The position numbers and the translations under genes were made by a program. Shown here in pieces: positions 16,501 to 20,391 of a stretch of 20,391 nt of DNA. How positions within the stretch are numbered: position 1 is the stretch's first letter; every line of letters starts with the position of its first letter. Source of the stretch: Candidatus Uhrbacteria bacterium (GTDB lineage: Bacteria > Patescibacteriota > Patescibacteriia > SG8-24). The stretch is from positions 1-20,391 of the forward strand of contig JACQSM010000083.1 in assembly GCA_016205965.1 (NCBI GenBank). Reading direction: 5' to 3'. The notes under the pieces were generated by a model that saw only the letters and a list, made by a program, of their open reading frames with translations, did no database searches and was not told where the DNA came from.

Positions 16501-16529
16501 GGCGGCGAAGGGGAATGAATTATGGAAAC

Positions 16530-16535
16530 AGTATA
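16530..16535 (-). promoter_or_regulatory. -10 element for the leftward surface-protein operon
   Basis: TATACT on the minus strand lies 29 nt upstream of the ATG at 16500, within the 128-nt divergent region. No convincing -35 box is seen. The core GTATAC is palindromic, so the same site could also present TATACA (16532-16537) to polymerase on the plus strand, toward the HEXXH genes. Confidence 0.45.
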
Positions 16536-16597
16536 CAGGATTTCGAGCGGAAGCGCTGTGGATGAATATGGAGCGATAAAGGGGTACGATGAGAGGG

Positions 16598-16628
16598 TGA
16601 TCGCGGCGGCGATCAAAAGGAGGCCGCC
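16598..16628 (+). promoter_or_regulatory. Strong Shine-Dalgarno and two competing hairpins before HEXXH gene 1
   Basis: AGGAGG (16618-16623) is 5 nt before the ATG at 16629. Just upstream TGATCGC (16598-16604) and GCGATCA (16609-16615) can form a 7-bp hairpin. Alternatively GGCGGC (16605-16610) can pair with GCCGCC (16623-16628) and enclose the Shine-Dalgarno in its loop. The two structures overlap and exclude each other. Whether this is a switch or GC-rich chance is unknown. Confidence 0.5.
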
Positions 16629-17312
16629 ATGTGCACGCCGCTCTACTCGATCTACGCCCTGCCCTTTCCCAACTCCGCCTTCATGGCCGCAACCGTGGGA
16701 CGGATGCACGTCTACGGCGATCGGCCCTCTTTCAGCGGCAGCTTCGACTTCGAAGACCTTCTCGACTGGGACATCCGCAAGCACGGCAAGGTCGAGATGT
16801 TCGACTGGGTCGGGTTCATGCTCTCATCGGAAGATCTCAAGCCGTTTTTCCGCGGCGACATGGATCCGCTCGGCCGCAAAGAAGCGGCCGTCGTGCGGGC
16901 CCTGCGAAAGCTGCCAGAGCCCTACTGGGTCATCTTTTGCGCCAAGGGCGACAATGAAACGCTGCGGCATGAATTCGTCCACTGCGTCTTCGGCGCCTTC
17001 CCGGAATACAAGAAGGAAGTCGTCGCGTTCCTGAAGACGCTCCGGCTGAAGCGGGCCCGCAAGCGGCTTCGCGCCATGGGCTACGTTCGCGGGCTGCACT
17101 TCGACGAACTCAACGCCTACGTCCTGACCGGATTGGTCGACGACCTTCGCGGCCTGGGCCTGGCCCGGGCCCGGCGCACCCTCGAGCGCATCTTCAGAAA
17201 GCATTTCGGCTTTATGCCCAAGGGCGCGGCGGGACTGGCGCGCATCAAGCGCTGCGTCCGCACCATCCGAGTCCGGATGCCGCGCCGCGAAACGCGAAAG
17301 AGGCGAAAATGA
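16629..17312 (+). CDS. Uncharacterised HEXXH zinc-protease-like protein, paralogue 1
   Basis: The 227 residues carry HEFVH at 114-118, the zinc-binding and catalytic motif of zincin metallopeptidases, and a conserved DELNAYVLTGLVDDL at 159-173 whose E160 could be the third zinc ligand, 42 residues after H118. That layout is like minigluzincins such as the IrrE/ImmA group. I do not recognise a named family. No signal peptide or membrane helix is seen, so a cytoplasmic location is likely. The C-terminal third is strongly basic (PRRETRKRRK end), suggesting nucleic-acid or ribosome contact or simple charge bias. The start is fixed by AGGAGG 5 nt upstream. A Rho-independent terminator contains the stop codon. 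A paralogue follows 51 nt downstream. Shared blocks include VFDFE-like, LKPFFxG, RKE, HExVH and DExNAYVLTG. Confidence 0.8.
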   Translation: MCTPLYSIYALPFPNSAFMAATVGRMHVYGDRPSFSGSFDFEDLLDWDIRKHGKVEMFDWVGFMLSSEDLKPFFRGDMDPLGRKEAAVVRALRKLPEPYWVIFCAKGDNETLRHEFVHCVFGAFPEYKKEVVAFLKTLRLKRARKRLRAMGYVRGLHFDELNAYVLTGLVDDLRGLGLARARRTLERIFRKHFGFMPKGAAGLARIKRCVRTIRVRMPRRETRKRRK

Positions 17313-17324
17313 CGCCTCTTTTTT
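17297..17324 (+). terminator. Rho-independent terminator after HEXXH gene 1
   Basis: The arm AAAGAGGCG (17297-17305) pairs with CGCCTCTTT (17313-17321) around a 7-nt loop, followed by more T residues. The stop codon TGA (17310-17312) lies in the loop, so a translating ribosome would disrupt the hairpin until it terminates. The second paralogue starts only 40 nt beyond, implying that it has its own promoter or depends on readthrough. Confidence 0.8.
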
Positions 17325-17328
17325 CTTT

Positions 17329-17362
17329 GCCGCCGCCGTGTACACTCACATTCGGAGGCGGC
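17329..17362 (+). promoter_or_regulatory. Possible -10 box and Shine-Dalgarno inside an inverted repeat before HEXXH gene 2
   Basis: GGAGG (17354-17358) is 5 nt before the ATG at 17364. TACACT (17341-17346) could be a -10 box, but then the leader would be only about 10-12 nt and there is no clear -35. GCCGCCGCC (17329-17337) can pair with GGAGGCGGC (17354-17362) at 8 of 9 positions, hiding the Shine-Dalgarno in any readthrough transcript. A transcript started at the TACACT site would lack the left arm and stay open. Confidence 0.45.
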
Positions 17363-17363
17363 G

Positions 17364-18041
17364 ATGAAGAAAAAGTATCCGATCTACCACCTGTCCTTTC
17401 CAAACTACTACCTCATGTGCGCCACCATGGCGCGATTCCAGGAACACTACGAGTCGCCGCGGCTGAACGGCAAGGTCTTCGATTTCGAAACCTTCGCCGA
17501 CGCTTACGCGAAAAAGCATGACGATATCTTCTCGTACTATGACGACTGGGCGGGGTACAACTTCCCGTCAACCGTGCTCAAGCCTTTCTTCGCCGGCGCG
17601 TTCAGTCCCCTGTCGCGCAAGGAGAAGGCCGTCCTGAAGGGCTTCCGCGGCCTGCGCGGGCGATTCTACGTCATTGCCTCGACCAAGAAAGACAAGGACA
17701 GCATCGCACACGAGATGGTCCACGCCCTCTTCTGGCTGAACCGGAAGTATCGCCGGGAGGTCGTCGACTACCTAGAGAAGCAGCCGCTCAAAAGGGTGCG
17801 GCGGCGGCTCGAGAAAAAGCTGAACTACGCTCCCAAAGTACATCTCGACGAGATCAATGCCTACGTCCTGACCGGATTGGTCGATGATCTCAAGGGCCTC
17901 GGACTCAAGAAGCACCGCCGGAAGCTGCTCAAACTCTTCGTCCGGCACTTCGACGTCTCGCCCCGGACCAAGAAAGGGATGCGCAAGCTGCTGAAACGGA
18001 TCCATCGCTGGAAGTTCAAGCGGAAGAAGCGTCAGAAATAA
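17364..18041 (+). CDS. Uncharacterised HEXXH zinc-protease-like protein, paralogue 2
   Basis: The 225-residue sister of the preceding gene has HEMVH at 116-120 and LDEINAYVLTGLVDDLKGLG at 161-180, with E163 as the likely third ligand 43 residues after H120. Other shared blocks are YPIYHLSFPN at the N-terminus, KVFDFETFADAYAKKH (37-52), VLKPFFAG (71-78) and PLSRKEK (82-88). The C-terminus is Lys/Arg-rich. No membrane segment is seen. A 26-nt stretch encoding AYVLTGLV is identical to paralogue 1 (17115-17140 and 17859-17884) although the proteins overall differ widely, pointing to strong constraint or gene conversion. The start is fixed by GGAGG 5 nt upstream. Both candidate catalytic sets are intact, so neither copy looks dead. 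The substrate is unknown. Confidence 0.8.
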   Translation: MKKKYPIYHLSFPNYYLMCATMARFQEHYESPRLNGKVFDFETFADAYAKKHDDIFSYYDDWAGYNFPSTVLKPFFAGAFSPLSRKEKAVLKGFRGLRGRFYVIASTKKDKDSIAHEMVHALFWLNRKYRREVVDYLEKQPLKRVRRRLEKKLNYAPKVHLDEINAYVLTGLVDDLKGLGLKKHRRKLLKLFVRHFDVSPRTKKGMRKLLKRIHRWKFKRKKRQK

Positions 18042-18046
18042 CGCCA

Positions 18047-18076
18047 AAGGCCGAGCTTTCGCCCGGCCTCTTTTTT
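18047..18076 (+). terminator. Rho-independent terminator after HEXXH gene 2, between convergent genes
   Basis: AAGGCCGAGC (18047-18056) pairs with GCCCGGCCTC (18061-18070) around a TTTC loop with one A-C mismatch, then six Ts. On the minus strand the same hairpin follows yqeY but with only a short T run, so it may also partly terminate the rpsU-yqeY transcript. Confidence 0.8.
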
Positions 18077-18089
18077 ATCTTTTGGGAAA

Positions 18090-18539
18090 TTACTTTCCGG
18101 CGAGGGCCGCTTTGACGGCGGCGCTGACTTTGGCGCCATCGGCGCTCGGACCGGTCGCTTTCATCACCTGGCCCATGACTTTGCCGAAATCTTTTTGGGT
18201 CACGGCGCCCATCTCGACCACGACTTTGTCGACCGCGGCCCTAATCTCGGCCTCGCCCAGTTCCGGCGGCAGATATTGCTCGAGCAGGGCGACCTCTTGG
18301 CGCGCCTGGGCGGCGAGGTCGTCGCGCTTGCCGGCGACGAAGGAGTCGAGGCCGTCTTTGAGTTTCTTAAGCTCGCGCTTGACGACGGCGACGGCTTCGG
18401 CCTCCTCGAGCGGCTTCATCTTTTCGATGGCTTCGTTCTTGAGGGCGGCCTTGAGCAGGCGCAGGGTCGAGACGGCCGCGGCGTTCTTGGCCTTGAACTC
18501 GCGCATGAAGTCGGCGTCGATGCGTTCGAGGAGAGACAT
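18090..18539 (-). CDS. yqeY: GatB/YqeY domain-containing protein
   Basis: The 149 residues match the full length of YqeY proteins, which resemble the tRNA-binding tail domain of GatB, a subunit of Asp/Glu-tRNA amidotransferase. Recognisable features are the N-terminal helix MSLLERIDADFMREFKAKN, the STLRLLKAALKNEAIEK block, the ALLEQYLPPELGEAEI centre and the C-terminal GKVMGQVMKA segment. Its exact role is unsettled. tRNA binding is assumed from homology. It follows rpsU with a single nucleotide between stop and ATG (TGA C ATG), so translation is probably coupled. The rpsU-yqeY order is common in bacteria. Confidence 0.93.
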   Translation of the reverse strand: MSLLERIDADFMREFKAKNAAAVSTLRLLKAALKNEAIEKMKPLEEAEAVAVVKRELKKLKDGLDSFVAGKRDDLAAQARQEVALLEQYLPPELGEAEIRAAVDKVVVEMGAVTQKDFGKVMGQVMKATGPSADGAKVSAAVKAALAGK

Positions 18540-18540
18540 G

Positions 18541-18834
18541 TCAGCGTCGGCCTGATTTCTTCTTCTTCACGAAGTCCTCTTCGGTGGCCTGGCCGGTTTT
18601 GATCAGGTATTCGCGGCGGGCCCGGAGGTATTCGCGGCGCAGAGCGGCCTCGCGCTGGAGGTTCTTGCTCTTGGTCTGCGAAAAGAAACGGACCTTTTTC
18701 GCCTGGAGAATCTTGCCGCTCTGCTGGACGCGTTTGCTGAAACGGCGCAGCAGGCTCTCGAAGCTCTCCCCCTTGCGGCGCTTGGTCTCGCTGACCAAGT
18801 ACTCGTTGTTTCGGTTGTGGGGTCGGTCGGACAT
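18541..18834 (-). CDS. rpsU: Small ribosomal subunit protein bS21, long form
   Basis: bS21 binds the 30S platform near the 16S rRNA 3' end and helps initiation. The signature ESFESLLRRFSKRVQQSGKILQAKKVRFF sits at about residues 23-51, followed by a basic helix with repeated RREYLRARREYL. The 97 residues exceed the usual 58-71, with an N-terminal extension of about 15 residues and a longer C-terminus, as I recall for CPR versions. The ATG at 18834 lies only about 4-6 nt after the predicted transcription start and has no Shine-Dalgarno sequence, so the mRNA may be nearly leaderless. It is coupled to yqeY downstream. Confidence 0.9.
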   Translation of the reverse strand: MSDRPHNRNNEYLVSETKRRKGESFESLLRRFSKRVQQSGKILQAKKVRFFSQTKSKNLQREAALRREYLRARREYLIKTGQATEEDFVKKKKSGRR

Positions 18835-18846
18835 AGTTACCGAATG

Positions 18847-18876
18847 AGGCTATCACGGCGTTCGCGAAGGTGTCAA
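18847..18876 (-). promoter_or_regulatory. Strong promoter for rpsU-yqeY
   Basis: On the minus strand a perfect TTGACA (18871-18876) is followed by an 18-nt spacer and TAGCCT (18847-18852), preceded by TGA as an extended -10. Transcription should start at about 18838-18840, leaving 4-6 nt before the rpsU ATG at 18834. The spacer length and -35 match the ftsZ promoter at the other end of the window. Confidence 0.75.
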
Positions 18877-18889
18877 GACGGGCTCGCAA

Positions 18890-18911
18890 GGCGGCCTGAA
18901 GGCCGCCCTCC
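18890..18911 (-). repeat. REP-like palindrome, copy 7
   Basis: On the minus strand this reads GGAG, GGCGGCC, TTCA, GGCCGCC. It lies 8 nt after the hisS stop and 13 nt upstream of the rpsU -35 box. It could fold at the 3' end of the hisS mRNA, but it lacks the T-tract of an intrinsic terminator. Confidence 0.85.
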
Positions 18912-18919
18912 AGACACTA

Positions 18920-20341
18920 CTACGGACGGCCTAATTTCTTCTTCATTTCGCCCACGGCGCGGTTGTAATCGACGATCTCCTGCATGCCGGCCTCCATGTC
19001 GCGAATCAGGACCGTGCCGTCGAGAACCTCCTTTTGGCCGATGATCAGGGTGTAGCGGGAACCGAGGCGATTGGCGATCTCGAGCTGGCTCTTGAGCGAA
19101 TCCTTAGAAAAACTCGAGGCGACGTTGATGCCGGCTTTGCGCAATTCCTCGAACAGCGGCACGACCTTGCGCCGGGCGACGTCGCCGAGCTGGGCCATGA
19201 AGATGTCGGGCTTGTTGCGGACCGACGGTTCGATGTTGGCGGATTTGAGCTGCAGGATGGCGCGCTCGATGCCGATGGCGAAGCCGCAGGCCGGAGTCGG
19301 GCGGCCGCCCAAGACTTCGACGAGGCCGTCGTAACGGCCGCCGCCGCCCAAAGCGCTCTGGCTCGATTCGGTTTCATCCGCCGGCCAGATTTCGAAGACG
19401 GTCTTGGTGTAGTAGTCGAGGCCGCGCACCAGGTGCGGGTTGAGGACGTAGGGCACCTGGATCTCGTCGAGATACTCGAGGACGCGCATGAAGTGGTTCT
19501 TGCACTCCTCGCAGAGCGAGTCGACGATCTGGGGAGCGCCGTCTTTGAGGGCGGCGCAGCCGGCCTCTTTGCAGTCGAGGACGCGGAGCGGGTTCTTCAG
19601 GAGGCGGCGCTTGCAGTTCTCGCAGAGCTGCGAACGCTTGGCGCGGTAATAATTGGTCAGTTCGGCGAGGTAGGTCGGCCGGCATGTCGGACAGCCGAGG
19701 CTGTTGATCTGGACGGCGGTCTTAATGCCGAGTTCTTTGAAGAACAGGTGGGCGATCAGGATGATTTCGGCGTCGAGCACCGGGTGTTTGTCGCCCAAGA
19801 CCTCGAAGCCGAACTGGTGGAACTCGCGGAAGCGGCCGGACTGCGGTCGCTCGTGGCGGAACATCGGGCCCCAGTAAAAAAGCTTGACCGGCTGGGGCTG
19901 GTTGAACATGCCGTGATTGATGTAGGACCGGACGATCGAGGCGGTGGCTTCGGGGCGGAGCGAAACGTTCTCGCCGCCGGCGTCGATGAAGCTGAACATC
20001 TCCTTCTCGACGATGTCGGTTTGCTTGCCGACGGAGCGCACGAACAAACCGGTCTCCTCGAGAATCGGGGTATCGATGCGGTCGTAGCCGTAGGCGGCGG
20101 CCAGCGGCTCGGCCGCGTCGCGGACGTGCAGCCAATATTTCTGCTCCGAGGGCAAAATGTCTTTCATGCCGCGGAGCGTCTGGGGCGTGGCCACGCCGCG
20201 GGTCGCCGGCCTCGGCATCATGGCGGCGGCGTTGGGATCGGCCATGGGCGGTTGCTGGTCGGCGGCCGGGGCCTGCTCTTTCGGCGGCGCTTTCTTGGGT
20301 GCCGGTTTGGCCTTGGCGTATTTTTTGACTTTTGCTGGCAT
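18920..20341 (-). CDS. hisS: Histidyl-tRNA synthetase
   Basis: HisRS charges tRNA-His with histidine. The class II core is intact: LRPEAT (128-133), motif 2 FRHERPQSGRFREFHQ (161-176), the histidine-specific LVRGLDYYT (304-312), GGGGRYDGL (332-340) and motif 3 ACGFAIGIERAIL (351-363), then the C-terminal anticodon-binding domain from about 377. Between residues 217 and 280 there are eight cysteines in CPTC, CENC, CKEAGC and CEEC, consistent with two zinc sites in the insertion domain, a variant I recall from several bacterial groups. The first 55 residues are a Lys/Ala/Pro-rich low-complexity extension before the usual RGMKDILP start. An internal Met (33, 41 or 42) could be the true start. 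There is no Shine-Dalgarno sequence, and the stop is TAG. Confidence 0.96.
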   Translation of the reverse strand: MPAKVKKYAKAKPAPKKAPPKEQAPAADQQPPMADPNAAAMMPRPATRGVATPQTLRGMKDILPSEQKYWLHVRDAAEPLAAAYGYDRIDTPILEETGLFVRSVGKQTDIVEKEMFSFIDAGGENVSLRPEATASIVRSYINHGMFNQPQPVKLFYWGPMFRHERPQSGRFREFHQFGFEVLGDKHPVLDAEIILIAHLFFKELGIKTAVQINSLGCPTCRPTYLAELTNYYRAKRSQLCENCKRRLLKNPLRVLDCKEAGCAALKDGAPQIVDSLCEECKNHFMRVLEYLDEIQVPYVLNPHLVRGLDYYTKTVFEIWPADETESSQSALGGGGRYDGLVEVLGGRPTPACGFAIGIERAILQLKSANIEPSVRNKPDIFMAQLGDVARRKVVPLFEELRKAGINVASSFSKDSLKSQLEIANRLGSRYTLIIGQKEVLDGTVLIRDMEAGMQEIVDYNRAVGEMKKKLGRP

Positions 20342-20391
20342 ACGGGCTTAGGGGGTTGAAGATTCTTGAGTAGTCATCCCTGGTGCATGAA
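20342..20391. other. Short sequence upstream of hisS with no supported feature
   Basis: These 50 nt hold no recognisable promoter boxes or Shine-Dalgarno for hisS. On the minus strand a frame is open from the window edge to a TAA at 20348-20350 (ending MTTQESSTP). It could be the 3' end of an upstream gene, but 13 open codons prove nothing. Confidence 0.3.

Noticed and set aside
15595..16518. 307-codon open frame on the plus strand
   Set aside because: It is antisense to the 792-aa VirB2-like protein and low in complexity, with no Shine-Dalgarno and no recognisable domain.
19034..20359. 441-codon open frame on the plus strand
   Set aside because: It lies antisense to hisS, which has every class II motif. 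Its Ala/Val/Asp/Gly-rich product with no motifs is typical of a GC-rich shadow frame.
20348..20391. 3' end of a gene upstream of hisS
   Set aside because: Only 13 open codons before a TAA at the window edge, with no recognisable sequence. Chance is sufficient.

Overview
The window (about 60% G+C by eye) looks like a chromosomal segment of a Patescibacteria/CPR bacterium, most likely Parcubacteria-like. I infer this from the content: small single-pass proteins with thrombospondin type-3 calcium-binding repeats, giant surface proteins that begin with a VirB2/TrbC-like two-helix module, a near absence of Shine-Dalgarno sequences, and an ftsA-ftsZ cluster with dgkA and ybeY. No rRNA, tRNA, CRISPR array or transposase gene was seen.

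Layout. Positions 1-16500 are read leftward. The order of transcription is a 792-aa VirB2-like/Ig-like surface protein, a 3271-aa giant paralogue with TIG, Ig-like and 13 cysteine-rich repeats, a 204-aa TSP3 protein, a second TSP3 protein split by an in-frame TAG, ybeY, an undecaprenol/diacylglycerol kinase gene, ftsA, and the first five codons of a probable ftsZ behind its own TTGACA promoter. Gaps of 9 to 42 nt suggest an operon, with internal promoters before the 204-aa gene and before ftsZ. Positions 16629-18041 are read rightward and hold two tandem paralogues with HEXXH zinc-protease-like motifs. Each has a strong Shine-Dalgarno sequence, unlike every leftward gene, and each ends in a Rho-independent terminator. 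Positions 18090-20341 are read leftward again: hisS, then a promoter, then rpsU (bS21) and yqeY, the last two coupled.

Function. The left block joins cell-surface display (adhesin-like giants and calcium-binding anchored proteins) to envelope lipid-carrier metabolism, ribosome maturation and the divisome. The right block is translation (HisRS, bS21, YqeY). The HEXXH pair between them is the least explained part.

Repeats. Seven copies of a small palindrome, GGAG plus a 7-bp GC stem with a TTTA or TTCA loop, lie near gene ends, and two of them are translated in frame inside a TSP3 protein. The GGAG head plus hairpin matches the plan of REP elements mobilised by RAYT transposases. A different perfect 24-bp palindrome is inserted in frame inside ybeY. 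The most notable observations are the palindromes that have become coding sequence, the amber-split TSP3 gene, the VirB2-like giant pair, and the HEXXH pair with its distinct expression signals.
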